Origin: Microbacteriaceae bacterium VKM Ac-2855
GTDB taxonomy: Bacteria; Actinomycetota; Actinomycetes; Actinomycetales; Microbacteriaceae
DNA: 64,000 bases
Direction: 5' to 3'
Assembly: GCA_013204985.1 (NCBI GenBank)
Contig: JABMLG010000001.1
Span: 430,574 to 494,573, forward strand
Positions 33,401-41,063 of the stretch are shown here, in pieces. The notes under the pieces are model-generated. The model was not told where the DNA came from and made no database searches. It saw nothing but the letters and a program-made list of their open reading frames with translations. Both the position numbers and the translations under genes were made by a program. Within the stretch, counting starts at the first letter, position 1. Every line of letters begins with the position of its first letter.

Positions 33401-35256
33401 CCACCGACACCCTCTCCGCCGACGCCCTCGAGGCGGCCGAGGCGGGCAACGGCCGGGGACTCTTCCGGCGCATCCTGAAGAACCCCCTCGGCGTGATCGC
33501 GCTGGTCATCCTCGGCGTGATCGTGCTCGCCTCCGTCCTCGCTCCTCTTCTCTCGCCCTACGACCCGAACCTGGCCGAGCTCGCCAACGCGTTCCAGCCC
33601 CCCAGCTCCGAGCACCTCCTCGGCACCGACAGCGCGGGGCGCGACGTGCTCTCCCGGCTCCTGGTCGGCGGCCGGCTCACGCTGCTCGGAGCGCTGCTCG
33701 CCCTCGTCGTCGCCGTCGTCATCGGCCTGGTCTCCGGACTCATCGCCGGCTACTACGGCGGCTTCTTCGACACGCTCAGCGACCTCTCCACGAGCCTCGT
33801 CATGGCGATGCCGAACATCATGATCCTGCTCGCCGTGCGCGTGGTCGTCGGCCCGTCGCTCTGGATCACCATGGCGATCTTCGGCGCCCTCATCTCTCCT
33901 GGCATCTACAGGCTCGTCCGCAGCGGCGTCCGCCAGGTCCGCGGAGAGCTCTACGTAGACGCCGCGCGGGTGTCCGGCCTCTCGGATCTGCGCATCATCG
34001 GACGCCACATCCTGTTCGTCGTCCGAGCGCCGATCATCATCCAGGCCGCCCTGATCGCCGGCATCGGCATCGCCATCCAGTCCGGACTCGAGTTCCTCGG
34101 CCTCGGTGACGCCACCGTCGCCACCTGGGGCGTGATGCTCAGCGAGGGCTTCCGCAACATTTACATCGGCCCGCTGCTGGTGATCTGGCCCGGAATCGCC
34201 ATCGCCCTCACGATCGGCTCCCTCGTCCTCTTCGGCAACGCCCTGCGCGACGCGCTCGAGGACAAGCCGACCGCTCCGAAGCTCAAGCGGACGAAGAGCG
34301 CGGGCGGCCCGCCGGCCACCGTCACCACCGGCGTCCCCGTCCCGCTGCCGACCGGACCCGTCCCCGTCACGGGCGGCATCGCCATGGCGCCCGACGCGGC
34401 GCTCAGCGTGCGCGGCCTCACCGTCGGGTACCCGACCGGCGGCGACTCGGTCAAGGAGGTCATCCGCGACGTGTCCTTCGACGTGCTCAAGGGCGAGATC
34501 CTCGGCCTGGTCGGAGAATCCGGATCCGGGAAGACGCAGACGGCGTGGTCGATCCTCGGGCTCCTGCCCCGGGGTGCCGTGGTCCGCGGCGGCTCGATCC
34601 TCATCGACGGCAAGGACGTGCTCCGCGCCGGCAGCCGCTACCACCGCTCCCTCCTCGGCAAGCGCATCGCCTACGTGCCGCAGGAGCCGATGTCGAACCT
34701 CGACCCGCTCTACACAATCGGACACCAGCTCGTCGCTCCGATGCGCAAGCACCTCGGCATCTCCAAGCAGGAGGCGCAGGAGCGGGCGATGGCTCTCCTG
34801 GAGCGCGTCGGGATCAAGGACCCGGCCCGCACCATGAAGGCGTACCCCTACGAGGTGTCCGGCGGCATGGCGCAGCGCGTCCTCATCGCCGGGGCCGTCT
34901 CCTGCGACCCGGCGCTGATCGTCGCCGACGAGCCGACGACGGCTCTGGACGTCACCGTCCAGGCCGAGATCCTCGACCTGCTCCGCGACCTCCAGGCCGA
35001 GCGCGGCCTCTCGATGGTGCTGGTCACGCACAACTTCGGCGTCGTCGCCGACCTCTGCGACCGCGTGGTGGTCATGCGCGGCGGCGAGGTCGTCGAGGAC
35101 GGCCCGGCCGAGAAAGTGTTCTACACGCCGATGCATCCCTACACGAAGGCGCTGCTCGGAGCCACGCTCGACGGCACCGAGGCCCGCTCCGACCGCGATG
35201 CCCATCCTGTTCCCGCGGCACCGACCGCCCCCGAGAAGGGAGCCCCTCGTGGCTGA
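33397..35256 (+). CDS. Fused ABC permease (DppC type) and ATPase (DppD type)
   Basis: A 619-residue natural fusion. Residues 1-300 are a DppC-like permease ('NPLGVIALVILGVIVLASVL', 'HLLGTDSAGRDVLSRLL', EAA loop 'YVDAARVSGLSDLRIIGRH'). A Thr/Val/Pro linker follows at about 310-330. The rest is a complete ATPase: Walker A GESGSGKT, signature 'VSGGMAQRV', Walker B 'LIVADEPTTALD', H-loop 'VLVTHNFG', and the oligopeptide-family C-terminal 'MHPYTKALLGA' extension. There is no stop or start between the halves, so permease and ATPase are made as one chain. The start overlaps the preceding stop and the next ATPase overlaps its end by eight bases. Confidence 0.92.
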   Translation: MTTDTLSADALEAAEAGNGRGLFRRILKNPLGVIALVILGVIVLASVLAPLLSPYDPNLAELANAFQPPSSEHLLGTDSAGRDVLSRLLVGGRLTLLGALLALVVAVVIGLVSGLIAGYYGGFFDTLSDLSTSLVMAMPNIMILLAVRVVVGPSLWITMAIFGALISPGIYRLVRSGVRQVRGELYVDAARVSGLSDLRIIGRHILFVVRAPIIIQAALIAGIGIAIQSGLEFLGLGDATVATWGVMLSEGFRNIYIGPLLVIWPGIAIALTIGSLVLFGNALRDALEDKPTAPKLKRTKSAGGPPATVTTGVPVPLPTGPVPVTGGIAMAPDAALSVRGLTVGYPTGGDSVKEVIRDVSFDVLKGEILGLVGESGSGKTQTAWSILGLLPRGAVVRGGSILIDGKDVLRAGSRYHRSLLGKRIAYVPQEPMSNLDPLYTIGHQLVAPMRKHLGISKQEAQERAMALLERVGIKDPARTMKAYPYEVSGGMAQRVLIAGAVSCDPALIVADEPTTALDVTVQAEILDLLRDLQAERGLSMVLVTHNFGVVADLCDRVVVMRGGEVVEDGPAEKVFYTPMHPYTKALLGATLDGTEARSDRDAHPVPAAPTAPEKGAPRG

Positions 35257-36088
35257 CACCATCCTCGACGTCCGCGATCTCGTCGTCGAGTTCCCCGGCC
35301 GTCGCCGTAAGCCGCCGTTCCGCGCCCTCAAGGGCGTCTCCCTCGACATCGCAGCGGGCGAGACCGTCGGGCTGGTCGGCGAGTCCGGATCCGGCAAGAC
35401 GACGATCGGACGCGCCATCCTCGGGCTCACACCGGTGACCAGCGGCACGATCACCTTCGAGGGCCGCTCAATCATTGGGCTCCCACGGGCGGCGAGGCGA
35501 GCCGTCTCGAAGGACATCCAGGCGGTGTTCCAGGATCCGTACACCTCGCTGAACCCTGCGATGTCCATCGAGGACATCCTCGCCGAGCCCCTCACAGTGC
35601 AAGGAGTGTCGAGCGTCGATGCCCGCCGCCGAGTGCGCGAGCTACTGGATTCCGTCGGCCTGCCGACGGATGCCGCGCACCGTCGACCGAGCGAGTTCTC
35701 GGGTGGCCAGCGCCAGCGTGTGGCGATCGCTCGAGCACTGGCTCTCGAGCCCAAGCTCATCGTCTGCGACGAGCCCGTCTCTGCTCTCGACCTCTCGACC
35801 CAGGCGCGCGTCCTCGATCTCTTCATCGAGATCCAGGAGCGCACCGGTGTCGCCTACCTGTTCGTCTCGCACGATCTGATGGTGGTGCGGCATATCAGCC
35901 ACCGTGTCGCCGTGATGTACCACGGCGAGATCGTCGAGTTCGGGGAGGGAGCGGAAGTCACGCAGAACCCGCAGCACCCCTACACGCAGCGGCTGCTGGG
36001 CGCCTCGCCCGTCTCGGATCCGCGCGAGCAGAAGCGCCGACGCGAACAGCGGTGGGCGGAGATGGCCGCCGAGAAGGTCGCCGGCTGA
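35249..36088 (+). CDS. ABC transporter ATPase, DppF/OppF type
   Basis: A 279-residue ATPase starting at GTG 35249 with AAGGGAG upstream; the frame is open to 35198, but without homology. Walker A GESGSGKT, Q-loop 'AVFQDPYTSLNPAMS', signature 'FSGGQRQRV', Walker B 'LIVCDEPVSALD' and H-loop 'LFVSHDL' are all intact, and 'QHPYTQRLLGASPV' is the family tail. It pairs with the ATPase half of the fused protein to power the importer. A sulfatase begins one base after its stop. Confidence 0.94.
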   Translation: MADTILDVRDLVVEFPGRRRKPPFRALKGVSLDIAAGETVGLVGESGSGKTTIGRAILGLTPVTSGTITFEGRSIIGLPRAARRAVSKDIQAVFQDPYTSLNPAMSIEDILAEPLTVQGVSSVDARRRVRELLDSVGLPTDAAHRRPSEFSGGQRQRVAIARALALEPKLIVCDEPVSALDLSTQARVLDLFIEIQERTGVAYLFVSHDLMVVRHISHRVAVMYHGEIVEFGEGAEVTQNPQHPYTQRLLGASPVSDPREQKRRREQRWAEMAAEKVAG

Positions 36089-36089
36089 G

Positions 36090-37724
36090 ATGGCTCCCCG
36101 TCCTCGCCCGAACATCGTCTGGATCTCGACGCACGACATCAATCCGCACCTCGGGTGCTACCGCGGAGTCTGGCCCGGCGCGGAGGTCGCCGTCACACCC
36201 CACCTCGACGCACTCGCCGCCGAGGGGGTGCGCTTCGACCAGGCGTTCGCGACCGCGCCCGTCTGCGCACCTTCCCGGTCGTCGATCATGACCGGCTGCT
36301 TCCCCACGGCGATCGGCACGCACCACATGCGCTCCAAAGCGGTGCCACCGCCGGAGGTGCGGCTGCTCAGCGAGTACTTCCGGAAGGAGGGCTACTACAC
36401 GACCAACGCCGCCTTCACCGACTTCCAGGTGGAAGTCCCCGGCACCGCGTACGACGACTGCGGACCGGATGCCCACTGGCGAGGGCGCCCCACCGAGGAC
36501 ACGCCGTTCTTCGCGGCGTTCCACGGCCTGGCGACTCACGAGTCCCAGCTCTACCTCGATGACGACGCCTTCGCCACGGCCACCGCCGGACTCGCACCGG
36601 AGCACCGCCACGATCCGGCGGCCGTGCCCGTTCCTCCGTACCACCCCGACAGCGACGTCTACCGCTCCACGTGGGCGCGCTACCACGACCTCATCACCCT
36701 GATGGACGGATGGGCGGGTCGGATCCTCGCGCAGCTCGACGCCGACGACCTGACGCGCGACACGATCGTGGTGTTCTGGAGCGACCACGGAGCAGGGTTC
36801 CCCCGGGCCAAGCGATGGGCCGGCGAGGCCGGCCTCCGGGTGCCGGTCGTCGTGCGCTGGCCTGGGCGCATCACCGCGGACAGCGTCCGAACCGACGTCG
36901 TCCACCTCGCCGATCTCGCCCCGTCGATGCTTCGCATGGCAGGCATCGACGTCCCGGCGCACATGCAGGCATCGCCTCTCTTCGATGAGGCGGGCGGCTT
37001 CCTCGAGCAGGGCGGGTACGCCTTCGGGGGACGGGACAGGATGGACGAGCAGCACGACTCCACACGGACCGTGCGGGACGAGCGGTACCGGTACATCCGG
37101 CACCGGCACCCGGACCGGTCGGGCTTCCAGCTGCAGCACTTCAGTGAGAAGTTCGCGACATGGCGCGAACTGCGTCGCTTGGTGAACGACGAAGCCCGGT
37201 CGCTGGCGGCCGGCGAGGAACCGCACGCACTCACGCCGCTCCAGCGCCGCGTCACCGCTCCGAGCAAGCCCGCCGAGGAGCTGTACGACATCGCCTCCGA
37301 TCCCCACGAGACGCTCGACCTCGCCGCCAGTTCCGAGCACGCCGGCATCCTCGCGCGTCTCTCGCTGGAGCTCGACGCCTGGATCGACAGGGTCGGGGAC
37401 CTCGGCCTGCTTCCCGAGGAGGAGCTCCTGTCGCTCTGGCGTCCGGAGGGGCAGCAGCAGGTCACGGCGGATCCGGACGTCGTCGCCGGCCCCGACGGGC
37501 TCCTGCACGTCTCCTGCGAGACGGCCGGGGCGATGACAGCGTGGAGTTCGGACGCTCCTGTTCCGATGCCCGACCGCAGTCTCCAGGAGCGGATCAGCGG
37601 CGACCCCCTCGCGGACGGTCGCCTGTGGACGATCATCAGCGGCCCGCTCGAACCGTCCGAGGCTCCGCGATGGGTCAGGGCGTGGCGGCTGGGCTACGCG
37701 GCCAGCGCCGACATCCGGATCTGA
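36090..37724 (+). CDS. Type I sulfatase, heparan N-sulfatase-like, sulfatase 4
   Basis: A 544-residue sulfatase co-transcribed with the transporter. 'PNIVWISTHDINPHLGCYRG' gives the metal site, with His-Asp in place of the usual Asp-Asp. C59 in 'PVCAPSRSSIMTGCFPTAIG' is the formylglycine position. 'TIVVFWSDHGAGFPRAKRW' supplies the C-terminal metal ligands. The Thr-His-Asp N-terminus and the 'GTHHMRS' segment are typical of the N-sulfoglucosamine sulfohydrolase-like branch. About 90 extra C-terminal residues after the catalytic core look like a small beta domain. No signal peptide. It probably acts on oligosaccharides brought in by the adjacent importer. Confidence 0.93.
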   Translation: MAPRPRPNIVWISTHDINPHLGCYRGVWPGAEVAVTPHLDALAAEGVRFDQAFATAPVCAPSRSSIMTGCFPTAIGTHHMRSKAVPPPEVRLLSEYFRKEGYYTTNAAFTDFQVEVPGTAYDDCGPDAHWRGRPTEDTPFFAAFHGLATHESQLYLDDDAFATATAGLAPEHRHDPAAVPVPPYHPDSDVYRSTWARYHDLITLMDGWAGRILAQLDADDLTRDTIVVFWSDHGAGFPRAKRWAGEAGLRVPVVVRWPGRITADSVRTDVVHLADLAPSMLRMAGIDVPAHMQASPLFDEAGGFLEQGGYAFGGRDRMDEQHDSTRTVRDERYRYIRHRHPDRSGFQLQHFSEKFATWRELRRLVNDEARSLAAGEEPHALTPLQRRVTAPSKPAEELYDIASDPHETLDLAASSEHAGILARLSLELDAWIDRVGDLGLLPEEELLSLWRPEGQQQVTADPDVVAGPDGLLHVSCETAGAMTAWSSDAPVPMPDRSLQERISGDPLADGRLWTIISGPLEPSEAPRWVRAWRLGYAASADIRI

Positions 37725-37726
37725 TC

Positions 37727-38347
37727 GTGACCGGTCCCCGCGGCCCCTACCGCAAGAGCGCCGCGCAGCGACGTCGCATCCTGGACTCCGCCGAGACGAC
37801 CCTCCGGATGAGGGGAGTGGACGCGATCTCGTTGCAGGCCCTGGCCGCCGAGGCGGGCCTCTCGAGCGCAGGAGTGCTGCACCACTTCGGATCCAAGGAC
37901 GCCCTTGTCGCGCGCGCGGTCGCCGGCGTAGTCCGCCAGTTGCGGGAAGCGGGGCTCATCGCCGGTCACCTGGTGCGGAACCCGCAGCAATGGGTGATTC
38001 TGCTGGCCCGCGTCCGCGCCGTAGCGCCGGGACTGGGCCGGACCTCTTCGCTGCTCCTCCTCGGGACATCGGCGGCCAGCTTCGGCGACGGCTCCCCGTC
38101 TCGCGCCCACCTCCTCTATCAACGGCTGCGCACCCGCTTCCTCGCGGAACTCGCAGCGGAAACCGACAAGCAGACTGCTGCTCGTGTCATCGCACTGATC
38201 GACGGGAGCTGCCTTATCACCGGGAGGTCCGAGGAACTCACGGCGACGAGAGTCCTCCAAGAGGGAGTCCAATGGGCGATTAGATCGAGGGACAGAGGCG
38301 GTGCTTTTACGAAACCAGCGATCAGGGCTCACCCGGGAACCGGTTGA
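37727..38347 (+). CDS. TetR-family transcriptional regulator
   Basis: A 206-residue regulator beginning at GTG 37727, two bases after the sulfatase 4 stop. The N-terminal HTH is 'RRRILDSAETTLRMRGVDAI' and 'LQALAAEAGLSSAGVLHHFG', and the rest is an all-helical ligand domain. Being the last gene of the transporter-sulfatase operon, it may autoregulate it. Its 3' end overlaps the convergent PadR gene by 26 bases, so the last ~9 codons also code on the other strand. Confidence 0.85.
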   Translation: MTGPRGPYRKSAAQRRRILDSAETTLRMRGVDAISLQALAAEAGLSSAGVLHHFGSKDALVARAVAGVVRQLREAGLIAGHLVRNPQQWVILLARVRAVAPGLGRTSSLLLLGTSAASFGDGSPSRAHLLYQRLRTRFLAELAAETDKQTAARVIALIDGSCLITGRSEELTATRVLQEGVQWAIRSRDRGGAFTKPAIRAHPGTG

Positions 38348-38930
38348 ACTCGGAGTCATGGCGCGAGACCAACTTCAGTAGGCGGCTCTTGGTCGTGGTC
38401 AACCACGCGATGTGCGACATCGCGAGCTGATATCCGCGAGCCTCGCTCAAACCGGTGAGAGTTTCAATCCACTCGGCGTGGAATCCCGATTCCGGATGCA
38501 CCACGAACTCCTCGGGTGCGCGCAGGACGTCCCGGTCGCGCTCCTGCTCGAGGCGGTAGTCGAGCTCCTCGGACACAAGCCGCAGGGCGACAGACGGCGA
38601 GGAAATCCCCGCGAGCAAGAAACGCAGCTGGAAGTTGGCGTCTAGAGGACGAGGCGTCGGGACGTACTCCTCATCAATCCAGGCTTGGTAGCCGCGCCAG
38701 CCATCCTCAGTCAGGGCGTAGACCTTGGCGTCCGGGCCGGCTCTGTTCGAGTCGACGTTGAAGACGAGCAGGCCCCGCTCGACGAGCGAGGAGAGCTGCC
38801 GGTAGATCTGCGAGGACTTCGGCGAGTAGCCGAAGATCCGCCCGTTGCGCTCGAGGTACTTCGAGAGGTCATAACCGGTGCGCGGGTGCATCGCGATGAG
38901 GCCGATGAGCACCGAGTCGAGCAGATTCAC
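38322..38930 (-). CDS. PadR-family transcriptional regulator 2
   Basis: A 202-residue paralogue of PadR 1, with the same winged helix ('IFGYSPKSSQIYRQLSSLVE', 'GPDAKVYALTEDGWRGY') and helical tail. The start is GTG 38930. Compared with PadR 1 it lacks the first two residues, and I see no good ribosome-binding site, so it may be leaderless. Its C-terminal end overlaps the TetR gene. No transporter or sulfatase lies downstream; the only glycan gene on its other side is the truncated GH3 at 39722-40762, so its original target operon may be partly lost. Confidence 0.88.
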   Translation of the reverse strand: MNLLDSVLIGLIAMHPRTGYDLSKYLERNGRIFGYSPKSSQIYRQLSSLVERGLLVFNVDSNRAGPDAKVYALTEDGWRGYQAWIDEEYVPTPRPLDANFQLRFLLAGISSPSVALRLVSEELDYRLEQERDRDVLRAPEEFVVHPESGFHAEWIETLTGLSEARGYQLAMSHIAWLTTTKSRLLKLVSRHDSEFNRFPGEP

Positions 38931-39180
38931 CGTCGCGACGATACCGGGTACCGCTGGTCTCGAAGCACATCAGCTTCTGCGTTGCAGCAGTGATGCTGTC
39001 TGCGGCGCCCAGACGACGTTGCCGGGGCAGACGAGTCGAGGAAGACGGACGCGGCGCACCACCGAGCAGACCAGAGCCCGTCGCGAGAGCGAGATCGATG
39101 CCTTGCGGAAGGAGATCAGGCCCGTCCCTGCAAAACCTATCTGCGCCAACCAGCGGGGCGTGCTCACAGGATATCTAGCC
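38931..39180. other. Intergenic stretch upstream of PadR 2
   Basis: No gene recognised. It must contain the PadR 2 promoter. Scattered open frames on both strands have no ribosome-binding sites or familiar protein text. Confidence 0.4.
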
Positions 39181-39372
39181 GTGGACGCTTCAATACAGGT
39201 CGCCGTCATCGGGGCGATCGTCTCGTTCGTTGTCGCGATCATCCCGAGCCTCAGTAGCTTTGTTCTCCAGTGCGCGAAACTGAAGCAAGACCTTCGTGCG
39301 GAGTTGATGGCGGAGCTAGAGCTTCGCCAACTCCTATACGCTCAAAATGACATCTACGATCACTTCTCATGA
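39181..39372 (+). CDS. Small hypothetical protein with one transmembrane segment
   Basis: A 63-codon frame from GTG 39181. Residues 5-30 ('QVAVIGAIVSFVVAIIPSLS') form one strong hydrophobic helix, followed by a charged amphipathic tail ('KLKQDLRAELMAELELRQLL') that could be a coiled coil. The codon use is less GC-rich than its neighbours. The helix-plus-charged-tail layout looks like a real small membrane protein, but there is no clear ribosome-binding site and I do not recognise the family. Confidence 0.4.
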   Translation: MDASIQVAVIGAIVSFVVAIIPSLSSFVLQCAKLKQDLRAELMAELELRQLLYAQNDIYDHFS

Positions 39373-39721
39373 TTAATCGCCGTGTCGGGGTTCGTTTCAG
39401 ATGAGCTGCGCCAGCTTCTCGCAAGTTCCGGAGCAGTCCGATTTCAGAAGAACTCTTCTGCCCCTGAGTATTGGGGTTCGATGAGCGCTGTCCCGACCTA
39501 ACGGACCTCGATGGCGACCTCCGCAGAGACGAACGTGACTGACTTGGCGCGACCCGCTCCACCGGTCGCGCTCTGGGCGGCCGAACGCGAGGGCGCCTGC
39601 ACGCATTTGTCTGCAAGAAGATCCGAACGCTCGGCGGAGTTCGGAATAGGGATGCGTCGCGCGAGAGCCCGCGGTGGCGAGGCGTCGCGCAGACTGGTAC
39701 CTGGCCTGCGATCCGCAGAGG
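39373..39721. other. Gene-less stretch before the broken GH3 gene
   Basis: Roughly 350 bases with lower GC than the surroundings. I see no gene, repeat or hairpin that I can support. It lies downstream of the GH3 remnant and probably contains debris. Confidence 0.4.
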
Positions 39722-40762
39722 TCACTGCAGACGCCAGCTGAGGTGTAGCGGAGTATCTAGGAGAGACGCGCCCACATGCAGCGAAAACTCGCCGGGCTCG
39801 GTTCGCCAGCCGTTCTCGGTCCAGTGCGCGAGCCGACGCTCCGGGATCGGAACGGTGGCGCGAACGCACTCGCCAGGGGCCGCCCTGACCACAGCGAAGC
39901 CCACTAGCCAGCGCTCGGGTCGCTCGATCGCACTCGCGTCCCGCTCAGCGTAGACCTGCACGACCTGCTTCCCCGCCCGATTCCCCGTGTTGCGGAGGTC
40001 CACCTCGATCACGTCCCCATGACGGTCTGCGGCCTCCCACTGCCACGTCGTGAAGCCCAACCCGTGCCCGAAAGGGTGGAGCGGTTCGATCCCTTTCCGA
40101 AGCCACGCCCGGTAGCCGACGTGGATGCCCTCGTCGTAGCGCAAGACCCCCTCGGCCGGCGTGACCTCGGTCACGGGCGCCTGCTCGAGGGAGCGCGGCC
40201 AGGTCGACGGCAGGCGCCCGCCGGGTTCGGCGTCGCCGGTGAGGATCGCCGCCACCGCGGCTCCGAATTCCTGCCCTCCGAAGAAGCCCTGGAGTACTGC
40301 CGCGACCCGGGGTGCCCAGGGCAGCAGGACCGGGGCTCCCGCGTTGAGAACGACGATCGTGCGCGGGTTGACCGCGGCGACCGCTTCTACGAGATCGTCC
40401 TGACGACCGGGCAGGCGCAGATCCGTCCTGTCGTGGCCCTCGGACTCGACCTGGGAGTTGGTGCCGACCACGACGACAGCGACCTCCGCTCTGCGAGCGG
40501 CGTCGACAGCGCGCGCGATGAGCTCGTCTGGATCCGAGGTATCGGGTGCGATCCCGAGGGTGAGGCTCAGTGCGGCCCGGGAGATCGCGAACGCGTCGAT
40601 GACGAACTCTGCTCGGAGCGCCACTGAACGGCCCGCGATCAGATGCACGGAGGTCGTCGCCGACGGGGGGTTCAAGAACGATGCGCCTAGCTGGGCACCC
40701 TCGGCGGCGAGCGCTTCGTTGAGAACGAGCCGGCCGTCGACGAAGAGACGACCCGAGCTCAT
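39722..40762 (-). pseudogene. GH3 glycosidase truncated to its C-terminal half
   Basis: The 346-codon frame aligns end to end with the second half of the intact GH3 at 22825-25302: 'RLFVDGRLVLNEALAAEGAQ' matches its PA14 region, 'VVVVGTNSQVESEGHDRTDL' its acid/base domain, and 'EVDLRNTGNRAGKQVVQVYA' its fibronectin-like end. The entire (alpha/beta)8 barrel with the nucleophile is missing. Homology stops at about 40760, exactly where the recombinase-bearing segment begins, so an insertion or deletion removed the front. An ATG at 40762 is present, but a protein lacking the nucleophile cannot hydrolyse glycosides. Confidence 0.9.
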
Positions 40763-40819
40763 TCAGTCCGAGATCCTGATTAGCTTCCCAGCATGTCGGC
40801 GACCTGCGTAGGACCGGAC

Positions 40820-40839
40820 AATATCCGATAATTGATATT
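40820..40839. repeat. AT-rich inverted repeat AATATC-N8-GATATT
   Basis: A six-base perfect inverted repeat, with imperfect GACA/TGTC extensions outward, in an AT-rich block between the GH3 truncation point and the integrase. It could be the left end of the inserted segment, a promoter operator, or part of the recombination site. Confidence 0.5.
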
Positions 40840-40861
40840 ATGTCAGTTTAACCCTGGCACG

Positions 40862-40878
40862 TTCGCATCTGATGCGAA
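40862..40878. repeat. 17-base palindrome TTCGCATC-T-GATGCGAA
   Basis: A perfect eight-base inverted repeat around one base, about 180 bases upstream of the integrase. Its TGCGAA core recurs three more times next to the integrase start, so it is probably a binding site for the recombinase or its small HTH partner. Confidence 0.65.
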
Positions 40879-41037
40879 TTGGCCGGTTCCCTCGACCTGC
40901 GCGTTAGGACGCGGCGGTCGGGCGTGGAGATGTTGCGCAGACGTGCCGAGTGGGTGGCGCGGCGTGCGCGTGTCGGGTGGTCAGAACGGCCGTTGACCAG
41001 GATTTCTCCGAAGTCGTTGACATCGGTTCGCGGTTAA

Positions 41038-41063
41038 TGCGAATCTTTCGCACATCATGCGAA
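41038..41063. repeat. Three alternating TGCGAA/TTCGCA elements at the integrase start
   Basis: TGCGAA (41038-41043), TTCGCA (41047-41052) and TGCGAA (41058-41063) lie in alternating orientation, the last overlapping the ATG at 41057. They share the core of the 40862 palindrome. Binding here would block expression, so an autoregulatory operator or recombination core site is likely. Confidence 0.6.

Noticed and set aside
33088-35844. A 918-codon minus-strand frame opposite the ABC transporter
   Set aside because: Shadow of the permease-ATPase genes, which carry all ABC motifs on the plus strand.
40820-41063. Palindromes considered as a CRISPR-like repeat array
   Set aside because: Unit lengths and spacings are irregular, there are only a few half-sites, and no cas genes are nearby; a recombinase or repressor site fits better.
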